DNA of 63,926 bases from NCBI GenBank assembly GCA_036822015.1, contig DAISIL010000010.1:1-63926 (forward strand). Reading direction: 5' to 3'. This stretch comes from DAISIL01 sp036822015. GTDB taxonomy: Bacteria > Bacteroidota > Bacteroidia > Cytophagales > Bernardetiaceae. Position 1 is the first letter of the stretch. Every line of letters starts with the position of its first letter. Under the pieces are notes generated by a model. It searched no databases. It worked only from the letters and a program-made list of their open reading frames with translations, and was not told the DNA's origin. This document shows positions 34,980-44,800 of the stretch, piece by piece. The position numbers and the translations under genes were made by a program.

Positions 34980-35111
34980 ATGAGCGATTTTGCATGGAAA
35001 GCACTTTTCTTCGTTATTTTGAGTGCGCTGTTTCCCCTGGTTGGGTATTACCTGGACTGGCGTAGCAAGCGCAAAAACAACACGCCACGATCTCCTAAGC
35101 CTAACTATTGA
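34980..35111 (+). CDS. 43-residue single-helix membrane protein
   Basis: An open frame ATG (34980) to TGA (35109-35111) encoding a peptide with one hydrophobic helix (ALFFVILSALFPLVGYYL) and a basic C-terminal tail (DWRSKRKNNTPRSPK). That is the layout of many small bacterial membrane proteins. It stands in an otherwise empty interval between the tRNA and a TPR gene, in the direction of the latter. No homologue comes to mind; the hydrophobic-then-basic pattern and clean stop favour a real gene, but it could be chance. Confidence 0.4.
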   Translation: MSDFAWKALFFVILSALFPLVGYYLDWRSKRKNNTPRSPKPNY

Positions 35112-35167
35112 TTGACTGTGCAGGGAATCTCGCTGCATCAGGTCGTACAAATCCTTTGATTGGTGAG

Positions 35168-36472
35168 ATGAGATACCTTGTGTGCTTGATTTTTTGCTGG
35201 ATGTCCCTCCTCCCTGCCGCCCACGCCCAACACGACGGCCTGCAATGGTATGCCGAAGCGGAAATGGCCCGAAAGAAGGGACTCTTCCCCGAAGCCCTCG
35301 AAAAATACACCGAAGCCCTCCGCCGCGAGCCCAACAACTACCGTTATCTCTACGGCAAAGCCCAAATCCTCGAAAAGTTCCGTAAGGCAGATGAAGCCTT
35401 GGCCCTCCTCAATCAAGCGGTTAGGATACGGAGCAACTTTGCGCCCATCTATACGCTCATGGCCGAGATTTATCGCAACCACAAAAGCGACCCCGAACGG
35501 GCAGCCCAGCTATTCAACATCGCCTACAAAAACGAAACCGACCCCAAGGCACGCCTGCAACTCAAGTTTGAGGTCATCCGTTATTTTGTCGGGATACGCG
35601 ACTACGAAACCGCCCTCAAACACATCTCCGAAGCCAAGCTCTTCGCTTCGGGATACCTCGAACTACACTACTTTGATGCCTGGATATCCAACATCTTAGG
35701 GCGATACACGAGCGCACAAGCTACCTTGATGGTCGTCGAACCCAAGCTACGCACCCTACACATCTCCGAAAGCGCACGGTTTTATTACGAACTTGGTTAT
35801 GCCTACTTCAAGCAAAACGAGTACGAACAAGCCTACCAGGTATGGAAACGCGCCTATTATGGCGATTTTAAGAGCCGAATCAATCGCTATCACCCCAATT
35901 ATTACTTCCAACTGGCCAGCGCGTATGCCGAAATGTACGAACTCGAAACGAGCCGTATCTATCTCGGAGAAGTCCTCAAGATTCGCCCCGAGATGCCCGA
36001 AGCCTACTTGCTCCAGTCCGATCTGCTCAAAAAAGCCGCCCGACACCCCGAACGCATCACCCTGCACGAAAAAGCCCTCTCCCTGACAACCAACAACGCC
36101 CAAAAATCCCGTATCTACCTCCAACTTGCCGAGCTATACCTACAACAGCAAGACTACAAAAGCTGCCTCAAAGCAGCCCGAGAGGGTATCAGCCTTAGCC
36201 CTCAAGTACCCGAGTTATACTTCTTTGAGGTAGTGGCACTCTTTCATTTGGAGCGCCCCCTTGAAAGTCGTCCGTCTCTGGAGACCTTAATCCAAAACAC
36301 CCGCTTCAACACCAAAAAGAGCCTCTATCTCTTCTGGCTCGGCATGACCTACCAACGCGAAGGCAACAGCCGCAAAGCCCTCGAGCTTTTTTCGCAGGTC
36401 GCTGATGACCCCTACAAAACCGCTGCCCTGGAGGAGAGTTTTCAGCTACAAAAAAGTCAGGATGCTTACTAA
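35168..36472 (+). CDS. secreted TPR protein
   Basis: 434 residues from the ATG at 35168, giving a signal peptide (YLVCLIFCWMSLLPAAHAQ). The mature part is made of helical TPR-like repeats with the usual Ala/Gly/Tyr spacing: ARKKGLFPEALEKYTEALRR, YGKAQILEKFRKADEALALL, LMAEIYRN.., ISNILGRYTSAQATL, YELGYAYFKQNEYEQAYQVW, YLQLAELYLQQQDYKSCLKA and YQREGNSRKALELF. It is a periplasmic or outer-membrane scaffold protein of unknown partner. It converges on egtD with only 3 bases between. Confidence 0.88.
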   Translation: MRYLVCLIFCWMSLLPAAHAQHDGLQWYAEAEMARKKGLFPEALEKYTEALRREPNNYRYLYGKAQILEKFRKADEALALLNQAVRIRSNFAPIYTLMAEIYRNHKSDPERAAQLFNIAYKNETDPKARLQLKFEVIRYFVGIRDYETALKHISEAKLFASGYLELHYFDAWISNILGRYTSAQATLMVVEPKLRTLHISESARFYYELGYAYFKQNEYEQAYQVWKRAYYGDFKSRINRYHPNYYFQLASAYAEMYELETSRIYLGEVLKIRPEMPEAYLLQSDLLKKAARHPERITLHEKALSLTTNNAQKSRIYLQLAELYLQQQDYKSCLKAAREGISLSPQVPELYFFEVVALFHLERPLESRPSLETLIQNTRFNTKKSLYLFWLGMTYQREGNSRKALELFSQVADDPYKTAALEESFQLQKSQDAY

Positions 36473-36475
36473 ACA

Positions 36476-37441
36476 CTACCGCCGTTGCCAAAGTGCGTCG
36501 GTGAAATAGCGGCGGCTATCAATAAAAGTGGACAAGCCAGCAAAACCTGTTTTTTCGGCAAGTAGCTGGATTTCCTGGAGGCTATATTTGCGGGAACTCT
36601 CCGTATGCAAGGCTTCATACGCCTCAAAATGAACGCATATTTGGAGGCGATCAACGGCGATGCGCTGCTGCTTTTGGCTCACCAAAAAGCTCTTAACGAC
36701 CCCCTCTACAGGATCATAGAACGGAAAAAAAGTAAAGGTACTCGGATCGAAGTGTGCGCCCCACTCGCGGTTGAGGCGATGCAAGAGGTTGAGGTTGAAC
36801 GCTGCCGTGATGCCCTTCGTATCATCGTAGGCGGCCAGGATGAGGCGGGGGTCTTTGCGAAGATCAAAGCCAATGAGGCATAGATCGCCGGTTCGCAGAT
36901 TTTCGCGCAGCCGCTCCAAAAATTGAAAGGTAGCCAGATACGAGAAGTTGCCGATATTTGATCCCAGGAACAGCACCAGGCGTTGGTGTTCGGGCTTGTC
37001 TTCGATCTGTGAGAGCGCATCGAAGTAGTCGCCCGTGATGGGAGCGATGGCTAGTTGCGGGATTTTTTGGGAGAGGTTTTGGGAGAGGCTCTCGTTGGCT
37101 GCCGCCGAAATGTCGATGGGACGGTAAGTAACCTCCTTGCCCTGGGCGATAAAATGCTGGAGCAAGAGTTGGGTTTTGCTGCCATCTCCTGCACCCAACT
37201 CTATGATTTCCAAAATTTTGTTGGATTTACTGGAGGCTTCGATGGCTTTCAGGATGCTCCCTGCCTGCTGGCTGAAGATTTCGGTTTCGCAGTCGGTGGG
37301 ATAGTACTCCGGCAGTTGCATGATCTCCTGAAAGAGTCGGCTGCCCTGGGCATCGTACAAGAACTTGGCAGGTAGGGCCTTCGGGCGATGGGTAAGTCCG
37401 TGCATCACCTGATGGGCATATTCGGCGTTGGGGGTAGGCAT
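36476..37441 (-). CDS. egtD: EgtD-like L-histidine N-alpha-methyltransferase
   Basis: 321 residues from the ATG at 37439-37441, matching the usual EgtD length exactly; the longer frame is upstream of the true start. EgtD trimethylates histidine to hercynine, the first step of ergothioneine synthesis, using three SAM. Family landmarks: PKALPAKFLYDAQGSRLFQEIMQLPEYYPTDCE, EIIELGAGDGSKTQLLLQH with the SAM loop, PIDISAAA, FLGSNIGNFSYLATFQFL, LIGFDLRKDPRLILAAYDD and EYGAHFDP-like NREWGAHFDPSTF. No EgtB (the sulfoxide synthase) is adjacent, so the rest of the pathway, if present, is elsewhere. The gene is single in its own transcript. Confidence 0.92.
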   Translation of the reverse strand: MPTPNAEYAHQVMHGLTHRPKALPAKFLYDAQGSRLFQEIMQLPEYYPTDCETEIFSQQAGSILKAIEASSKSNKILEIIELGAGDGSKTQLLLQHFIAQGKEVTYRPIDISAAANESLSQNLSQKIPQLAIAPITGDYFDALSQIEDKPEHQRLVLFLGSNIGNFSYLATFQFLERLRENLRTGDLCLIGFDLRKDPRLILAAYDDTKGITAAFNLNLLHRLNREWGAHFDPSTFTFFPFYDPVEGVVKSFLVSQKQQRIAVDRLQICVHFEAYEALHTESSRKYSLQEIQLLAEKTGFAGLSTFIDSRRYFTDALWQRR

Positions 37442-37519
37442 GGCTTGGGTTTTGGTCAAAAAAAAGATAACAAAAAAAGAAGGGAAAAGATTCCTTTTTG
37501 CCTGTTTTTTTTCTAAAAA

Positions 37520-37527
37520 CAAAAGTA
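37520..37527 (-). promoter_or_regulatory. -7 element of the egtD promoter
   Basis: Minus-strand TACTTTTG, exact match, 78 bases before the start codon, with TTTC 17 bases upstream as a weak -33. Confidence 0.45.
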
Positions 37528-37607
37528 CACTCCTGCTAAGGCATGAAATACTAAGGCGATTCTTTTGGGCGTTTTTAAGAGGAGATTAAAACTAAACCGC
37601 CGAGCGA

Positions 37608-38165
37608 TTGCGCATCACTACACCCTGTCTGTTTTTTTTGTTTTCATTTGTGTGCTTGATTGGACTTATCCCAGCCTCCCATGCCCAGCGGGGTGGCTAT
37701 GGTGAGTTTGAGATCAAGGCGGGCATTCTCTTGAAGTTTGCCGAATACACCCAGTGGCTACCCGAGGCTTTTGGCACGCCCACCGAGCGCATCCGCCTGG
37801 GTATCCTGGGCAAAGACCCCTTCGGCAACAAAATCGACCAGTTGCTGCTGGGCCGTCCCGTCCATGGCCGCTATTGGGATGTGCGTCGCTCCGACCGCAT
37901 CCGCGATCTGTGGGGCTGCCATATCATCTATATCCCTGGCACGGAGGAGGCCCGCCTCGAGGATGCCCTTTCGTATTACAACCAGTTTGAAGTCCTGACG
38001 ATTGGTGATGGCATTGCCGGTTTTTGTGAGAAGGGAGGAATTATTAACTTTACAGGAGACTTTCGCTTTGAAGCCAACATAGATGCCGCCAAGCGATCCA
38101 AGCTCATCATCGACTCGCGGCTCTTGCGTCTGGCCAGGCGTATTGTCCGTACCACCAACGACTAG
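37608..38165 (+). CDS. YfiR-family periplasmic protein (DUF4154)
   Basis: 185 residues. The frame is open only from a TAA at 37593; the only useful start is a TTG at 37608, which gives a proper signal peptide (LFFLFSFVCLIGLIPASHAQ). YfiR is a periplasmic protein that, in Pseudomonas, restrains the diguanylate cyclase YfiN. Domain features: EIKAGILLKFAEYTQWLPEAF at the start, RIRLGILGKDPFGNKIDQLL, CHIIYIPGTEE and VLTIGDGIAGFCEKGGIINF. The next gene, 5 bases on, is a hybrid kinase with a CHASE8-like periplasmic domain, which matches how YfiR proteins are organised in Bacteroidota. Confidence 0.88.
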   Translation: MRITTPCLFFLFSFVCLIGLIPASHAQRGGYGEFEIKAGILLKFAEYTQWLPEAFGTPTERIRLGILGKDPFGNKIDQLLLGRPVHGRYWDVRRSDRIRDLWGCHIIYIPGTEEARLEDALSYYNQFEVLTIGDGIAGFCEKGGIINFTGDFRFEANIDAAKRSKLIIDSRLLRLARRIVRTTND

Positions 38166-38170
38166 CCCCT

Positions 38171-40147
38171 ATGGTAAACCGAATCAATCGGTTTTTGCGG
38201 AATGCCTCCATCGAGCGACAAATCATGCTGATAACGATGAGTGTCAGCGGGCTATCTCTTCTATTGGCTTTTTTTGCGTCTTTGCTCTACGACATCATCA
38301 CCTACCAGCAGCAACTCATCAACGACCTCCGCGATAAGGCCGGCGTTGTGGCAGGAGCCACCATGACGGCCCTCGAACTGAACTACCCCGAATCCGCCCT
38401 GGCAGGCATGGAAGGCGTACTGCAATCGGATCGACACCTGATCGCGGCTGTCATCTATGATTCTACCCAACAGATCGTGGCCATCTATGCCCCCTACGAT
38501 GCTCCACCCCTGGATACGGCACGCTATCTGCCGCTTTCGCTGCAAGGCGAAAAATTTGCTTTTCTGGACAACTACCTCGAAGTATATGACCCCATCACGA
38601 AAGCCTACCAACGCGACCAAATCACGTATCAGGAAAACCTCGGCACGGTATATCTCAAGACCAACCTGGATGTCTTCTATCGACGGCTATACCAATACGG
38701 CCTCGTGTTTCTGTTCATCTACGGCGGGGCCCTGGTGGTAGCCTATTTGTTGGCTTTGTTTTTCCAAAAAATCCTGACACGGCCCATCCTCAACCTGGCC
38801 GAGAAGATGAACGAAATCTCCCAAAACAAAGACTACTCCCTGCGCATTCCCCGCAACCGCGAGGACGAAATCGGGACGCTCATCAAGGGTTTCAATGATA
38901 TGCTCGAACAAATCCAACAACAAAACCAAGCCCTGGTCTTGGCTAAAAACCAGGCCGAGGAGTCCTCTCGAGCCAAAGAGCAGTTTCTGGCCAACATGAG
39001 CCACGAAATACGAACGCCCATGAACGGCGTTTTTGGGATGGCTGATCTGCTCCTGGATACCGAACTCGACCAGCAGCAGCGCGAGTACCTCCAACAAATC
39101 AAAGCATCGGCCGACCATCTGCTGGTCATCATCAACGATATTTTAGACCTCTCCAAGATTCAGTCCGGTAAGTTGGTCTTTGAGGCGGGTACCATTGATC
39201 TACCCCTCGAGCTAGACAGCATCCTGGCGACCAGTTGGCTCAAAGCCCGCGAAAAAAACCTCACCCTCGAGAAAAAACTAGACCCCCAACTGCCCCGCTA
39301 TCTCATCGGCGATCCCGTCCGGCTCAAACAAATTCTGATTAACCTTCTGAGCAACGCCATCAAGTTTACCACACAGGGCGGTGTCTATATGGGCATCGAA
39401 CAAATAGAAGAAACCGATACCCACCATCGGATTCGTTTTTATGTCAAGGATAGCGGCATTGGCATTCCCCCCGATAAGCAAGAAGCCATCTTTTCGAGTT
39501 TTACGCAGGCCAGCAGCGATACTACGCGCCGCTACGGAGGCACAGGGCTGGGGCTAGCCATCTGCAAAGAACTCGTTGAGATGCAGGGCGGGCGCATTTG
39601 GGTAGAAAGCAAGGAACACATCGGGAGTACTTTCTTTTTTGAGATTGCCTACAAAAAATACCAACCCGAAGATGCCGCCGCCGAGCGCGAACGCGCCCGT
39701 AACGTTGCCGAACGCATTGGGCGGGCAAGTACCAGCACCCGAGGTGCCAAGATTTTGGTGGCCGAAGACAACCCCATCAACCAGATGCTCGTTACGACGA
39801 TGCTCAAAAAGTGGGAGTATGAGGTAGAGGTCGTTGAGGATGGTGCCAGGGCGGTACAGAAAGTCAAGGAGGGCAACTTCGACTTGGTCTTGATGGATGT
39901 CCATATGCCCGAACTCGATGGCTACCAGGCCACCCGAGAGATACGCACCCAGCTCGCCACTCCCCAAAAAGATACCCCCATTATCGCCATGACTGCTTCG
40001 GCACTCAAAGGCGAAGAGGAGCGATGCCTGGAAGCGGGCATGAACGACTACATCTCTAAGCCTTTCGATAAAAAGGTATTACAAGAAAAAATTGTCCTCC
40101 TGATCTCGCCCCAGTTGCGCCGCAGAGCCATCGGAGGAGATGTCTAA
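38171..40147 (+). CDS. CHASE8-HAMP hybrid sensor histidine kinase with receiver domain
   Basis: 658 residues. Membrane helix about 17-40, a CHASE8-like periplasmic domain (about 40-165), a second helix (about 170-195), HAMP (about 195-250), HisKA with NMSHEIRTPMNG (His about 278), an ATPase domain (about 375-490; ILINLLSNAIKFT, VKDSGIGIPPDKQEAIF, GTGLGLAICKELVEMQGG) and a receiver domain (about 525-640; VAEDNPINQML, phospho-Asp in LVLMDVHMPELDGY, IIAMTASALKG, YISKPFDKK). The same CHASE8 module with a GGDEF output is found in YfiN, the known partner of YfiR, so YfiR here probably senses through this kinase instead. The stop codon is followed directly by the next gene's ATG. Confidence 0.94.
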   Translation: MVNRINRFLRNASIERQIMLITMSVSGLSLLLAFFASLLYDIITYQQQLINDLRDKAGVVAGATMTALELNYPESALAGMEGVLQSDRHLIAAVIYDSTQQIVAIYAPYDAPPLDTARYLPLSLQGEKFAFLDNYLEVYDPITKAYQRDQITYQENLGTVYLKTNLDVFYRRLYQYGLVFLFIYGGALVVAYLLALFFQKILTRPILNLAEKMNEISQNKDYSLRIPRNREDEIGTLIKGFNDMLEQIQQQNQALVLAKNQAEESSRAKEQFLANMSHEIRTPMNGVFGMADLLLDTELDQQQREYLQQIKASADHLLVIINDILDLSKIQSGKLVFEAGTIDLPLELDSILATSWLKAREKNLTLEKKLDPQLPRYLIGDPVRLKQILINLLSNAIKFTTQGGVYMGIEQIEETDTHHRIRFYVKDSGIGIPPDKQEAIFSSFTQASSDTTRRYGGTGLGLAICKELVEMQGGRIWVESKEHIGSTFFFEIAYKKYQPEDAAAERERARNVAERIGRASTSTRGAKILVAEDNPINQMLVTTMLKKWEYEVEVVEDGARAVQKVKEGNFDLVLMDVHMPELDGYQATREIRTQLATPQKDTPIIAMTASALKGEEERCLEAGMNDYISKPFDKKVLQEKIVLLISPQLRRRAIGGDV

Positions 40148-41800
40148 ATGAATCGGCTGTTGGTCTTGTTGGGCTGCTGCTGGGCCGGGCTACTCCAAGC
40201 CCAACCCAGCTACACCCTCCTACTCACGGCAGCGGGAGAGCGGCTGCCGCGCTACCAAAAAAAACACAGCGACACCGCATCGCTACATGCAGAGGCCGCC
40301 CAGGTACTCGATTTTTTTCATCGGGAGGGCTACCTAGAAGCTCACCTACAACGCCAAGCCGATACCACCCCATGGCATTTCGTGATCCGGCTCGGGGAGC
40401 TGTTTCGGTGGAGCTACCTCCATGCCGTCGATGTACCACCCGCCTGGTGGATGCCGCCTAAGCTCGAAGGGCGGCCCTTTCGGTGGAGCGACGTACAGAC
40501 CTGGCAAGCAAACATCCTAGAACGTGCCGAAAATGCGGGCTTCCCCTTTGCGGAGGTGCGCCTAAGTGAACTCGACATCCGAGATCACGACATCGGTGCT
40601 TGTCTTATCCTCAACAAAGGCACAGCGATTCGCTTCGATACCCTGATTTATCGCATGGATACGGCGTTCACGATCCAGAAGCGGTTCTTGATGCGCTACC
40701 TCGGCATTGTAGCTCGGCAACCCTTTCGGCAGGCCAGCGTAAGGCAGGCAACAGACCGCCTGCGCAGCCTGCCTTACCTCCGCCTCCGCGACTCGGTACA
40801 GGTGGAGTTCGAGAACGACCGAGCGTACCTGGTCTTGCCACTAAGCCGTGTACGCGCCAACCGCTTCGATGTCCTGCTCGGGATGCTCCCCGATGAGCAA
40901 AACCCCAATCGCCGCTTTTTCTTTTCGGGCAAAGCCGAAATTGCCCTCCATAATCCCTTCGGGACGGGCAAGTATATTTACTTCTCCTGGCAACGCATTC
41001 GTCCCGAAACCCAACAACTCCAGGCGACCTACACCCATCCGCACATTGCGGGGCTGCCCCTGACGGCACATCTCAACCTCCACTGGCTCAAAGAAGACAG
41101 CAGTTTTTTTGCCTGGCGGCGATACCTTCGCTTGAGCTATCCCCTCCCACGGGGCGGCACCATAGGCGGCATCCTGGATTACCGCAGCACCCGGCAGCTC
41201 TCCCTCCAGCCCGACATACAGGATGCTAACCTGTTGAGCTACGGCATACATGGACAGATACAGCGCACCGACCGCTTTTTCCAGCCACGGCGCGGCTACA
41301 AAGCCGAGATCGAACTCCGTACCGGCCAAAAAAAACGCCTCAACGCCCCGGACTCCCTCCCCAAGACAACGCCCCAGATCGAACTCCAAGCCGACTTCTC
41401 CCGCTTTGTTCCCCTGGGCAGGCGCACCAACCTACACCTACGCGCCCAGGGCGGCTGGATACAAAACCAACAACTGCTCCCCAACGATCTCTTCAGAATC
41501 GGTGGGATAAGCACCCTGCGCGGGTTCACCGAAAACTTCTTTTTCACCCAAGGCCACGCCATCCTGACCCTAGAAGCCCAGCTGACCCTCGACGAAGGCT
41601 CCTATCTCTTTTTGTTTCGGGATCAAGCCTGGCTCCGCACCCCAAGCGACACCGACACCCCATCGGGGACAGGCCTTGGCCTCCAACTGACCACCCGAGG
41701 CGGCATCTTCAGTTTTGTCTATGCCCTGGGTGGCTCCAGGGAGCGTCCGGTGGGTTTCAATACGGCCAACATCCATTTTGGTTTTGTCAGTAGGTTCTGA
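40148..41800 (+). CDS. TamA/BamA-like outer-membrane protein
   Basis: 550 residues. Signal peptide (LLVLLGCCWAGLLQAQ), then a periplasmic region of POTRA-like repeats (about 30-240), for example VLDFFHREGYLEAHLQRQAD and FDTLIYRMDTAFTIQKRFLMRYLGI. The C-terminal half (about 250-550) is an Omp85 beta-barrel. The hallmark near the end is FRIGGISTLRGFTENFFFTQ, the conserved (F/Y)RIGG...LRGF loop of Omp85 proteins. The protein ends in an aromatic strand FGFVSRF, as outer-membrane proteins do. It starts on the base after the kinase stop, so it is the third gene of a tight operon, and ends at a strong terminator. Whether it is a TamA-like secretion factor or a lipid exporter is not evident. Confidence 0.88.
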   Translation: MNRLLVLLGCCWAGLLQAQPSYTLLLTAAGERLPRYQKKHSDTASLHAEAAQVLDFFHREGYLEAHLQRQADTTPWHFVIRLGELFRWSYLHAVDVPPAWWMPPKLEGRPFRWSDVQTWQANILERAENAGFPFAEVRLSELDIRDHDIGACLILNKGTAIRFDTLIYRMDTAFTIQKRFLMRYLGIVARQPFRQASVRQATDRLRSLPYLRLRDSVQVEFENDRAYLVLPLSRVRANRFDVLLGMLPDEQNPNRRFFFSGKAEIALHNPFGTGKYIYFSWQRIRPETQQLQATYTHPHIAGLPLTAHLNLHWLKEDSSFFAWRRYLRLSYPLPRGGTIGGILDYRSTRQLSLQPDIQDANLLSYGIHGQIQRTDRFFQPRRGYKAEIELRTGQKKRLNAPDSLPKTTPQIELQADFSRFVPLGRRTNLHLRAQGGWIQNQQLLPNDLFRIGGISTLRGFTENFFFTQGHAILTLEAQLTLDEGSYLFLFRDQAWLRTPSDTDTPSGTGLGLQLTTRGGIFSFVYALGGSRERPVGFNTANIHFGFVSRF

Positions 41801-41805
41801 CCAAA

Positions 41806-41841
41806 AAAAAATCCCTAAGCAAATTTGCTTAGGGATTTTTT
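41806..41841. terminator. bidirectional intrinsic terminator
   Basis: A perfect 36-base palindrome: 18-base arms 41806-41823 and 41824-41841 with A and T ends, so both the TamA-like gene on the plus strand and the Oar-like receptor gene on the minus strand can terminate in it. Confidence 0.9.
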
Positions 41842-41861
41842 GAAAAAGGGTTGTTGTTCGT

Positions 41862-44800
41862 TTAGTTGAACAAGAATCGGAAGCCAATCTGGGCGCGCCA
41901 TACCTGGCTTGTACCGATGATGGCACGAGTAGGTTTGTCAGAGAACTCCGACGGGAACTCGTTTGTGCCTGGCACAAAGTTGAGGCGATAGATGGGCTGG
42001 TTTTGGGCATCGCGTCCACGGTAGTTGAGCAAGTTGGATTGGATGGGTGTTTGTTGAACGCCCCACTCGCTGTTGAACATGTTGCCGATGTTCAGGATGT
42101 CAAAGGTGAACTGCAAACGGTTGTTGTACTTCTGACCCAACAGGGTGTAGTTGCCCAAGGGGATGTTTTGTACCAAACGGAAATCAAAACGATTGACCCA
42201 GGGAAGAACGGCACCGTTACGCTCGGAAACCTTGCCTTTTTGCTCCGAAAGATAGTCGCTGCGATCTACATAAGCACCGAAAGCATCACGCTGCTCCTGT
42301 ACCGTTACGGTACGTCCGCCAGCAGTAAACTCCTGGAACACCAACTCGTTGGGGTTGTTGGGGACGTACATCAGGCGGTTAGAGGCATCACCGAAGTTGC
42401 CCGAATAGGTGTAGCTGTAACGTCCGTTGGAGGCACCTTCATAGAACAACGATACGGTGGTGTATTTGCCGATGTTGTAAGAAAGTGATCCAATGAGGCG
42501 GTGAGGAATATCGAAACGAGTGAAGGAAATATCGGGGTTGTTTCGATCGCTTGATACGATAGACGACCAGAGAGAGATCGCCTGCGAGCCACCACCAAGA
42601 CCGTAATCACGGGCGCGGCTATGGGTATAAGCCACCATGAAGTTCAAGCCAAAGTCAAAACGCTTTTGGGCTTGGAGTGTGATGGAGTAGTAGTCGCCTT
42701 GTTTGTCGGCATTGGTGAGCTGGAAAACGTTGCGGAAATCGGGATCATTGGAGTAGTTACCCTGCCAGTAGGGGCGAGGATCGGGTCCGGCAAGGAATCC
42801 GTCGGGATCACGAACCACAGGGTTTACGGCAATAGGTGTAGAGACATCACGGGTGTAGATGAACTCAGCCGTAGCTACGATACCACCGGGCAGCACATAG
42901 TCGGCGGCAAAGTTGGTACGCCATACCTGGGGCAGTTTGAAATCTTCGTCCGTGATATTCAATTCGTTACCGAGTTGAGTTTCAAACTCTGCTGGGCTGG
43001 GCTTGTAAGCCGTTACGTCAGGGTTGAAGACAACCGGGCGACCGAAGGGGTTATCAGAAGTACCCAAGCTGGCTCCCTCGTCTCCCAATCCGTTACGGAT
43101 CACACCACTACCATTGACCTGGTTGGAGAGCCATACAAAAGGAATACGACCCGAGAAGATACCCGTTCCACCACGCAACTGCAATTTTTCATCGCCGAAG
43201 ACATCGTAGTTGAACGAAACACGCGGAGACCACAAGGGGCGTACCTTAGGGAAAACCGATACATCAGGACGGAAAGTAGAGCCATCGCGGGGATCGGTGA
43301 GTTCTTTGTTTTTGGCATCCAATACCGAGTTGCTGGGCAAGTCGATGGGATAAAAAGGCATATCGACACGCAAACCAGCCGTGATTTTCAGATCATCGTT
43401 GAACTGATACTCATCCTGGACATACAAGCCCAACTGTCCAAACTGCGTCTGATCCGTAGGAGGTGTTGTGCTGCCGTCGGCGGCAAACGAAACAGAAAAA
43501 GCATCAGGATATACGTTGGGGTTACGGTTGATGACCGCATCTACAAAACGATCATAGCCAATGAAGCGGTAGAAACCATTGAATACGGGGTTGAAGGCGT
43601 TGTCGAACGTCATGTATTCAAAGTTGAAACCACCCGTGATCGTGTGCTGTCCTTTGAAGATAGTCGTGTTGTTGGTGATGTTGAACACGTTGTTTTCCAG
43701 AAGGTTACCTACAGAGAAGAGTTCGTTACCCAACGAGAAATAGTAGAGCAAGTTACCGCCTGCGTCTGGCTCCAATACTTCAATGAAGGGGAAGTCTTGT
43801 CCGCCCGGGATACCGCGCTTAGGATCTTGCGTCCTGACGTAACCGATATTAAACTGGTTCGTGATGTTGTTACCAAAACGAGAGGTAACCTCACCCATGA
43901 ACGAGCTAACGTTTATATCGTTGGTGTAGTTGGTGTTACGGAAGTTCATCGCCTCAATACCAGTTCTGGTGGTGTTTCTGTAGCGCGTCTGGATGAAACG
44001 GATAGAGTTGCCGTTGGTCGGAATATCACGGAAGGCACTGTAGTTGTTGTATCGGAACGATACTTTGTGGTTCTGGTTGATGTTGTAGTCGAGACGGATA
44101 TTGAAACGCTCGGCTTCGGAGGCAAACTGATAGCCTTCGTAAGCCCCGGGATCATAGCCATAGATGCGTTGCATCTGCTCACGTACAAAATCAAGCTGGG
44201 AGGCCGGCACACGAGATACCGTCAATCCATCAGGTGTCAAGCCCTCGCGGGCGGCGACCTTCTGGAAGCTCGGTACATTTTCTTCTTCTTTTTCGTAGCT
44301 CACGAAGAAGAACAATTTATCCTTGATGATCGGGCCACCGATACGAATACCGTTCACCGTGTTTTTGGAATCCTGACGATTGAGGCGTGTGTCTTCTACT
44401 TTATCGCCGATGAGCTGATCGTTTCGGAAATACGTATAAAGAGAGATATCGAGTTTGTTTGTACCCGAGCGCGTAACAGCGTTTACGTTCGCTCCCGTAA
44501 ATCCACCCTGGCGCACATCAAAGGGCGCGAGGTTTACCTGGATTTCTTCGATGGCATCCAAAGAAACAGGGTTAGAGCCAGCAAACTGTCCTGACCCCAG
44601 ACCGAAGTTGTTGTTGTAGATGTTACCGTCGATGGTGTAGTTGTTGAAACGGTTATCGCGTCCGGCAAAGCTCGTACCATTGCTTTGGGGCGTTAAGCGC
44701 GTGAAGTCGTTGATGTTACGGCTGATGGTAGGCAACTCGTCGATTTGATCTTTGGAGAGGTTCGTGGACGCTCCCGTACGATCCGAGTTAATCAGGTCGC

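Noticed and set aside
42621..44594. A 657-residue open frame on the plus strand
   Set aside because: It lies wholly antisense to the Oar-like receptor gene, which has a complete family match. The frame has no motif and reflects the codon pattern of the opposite strand.
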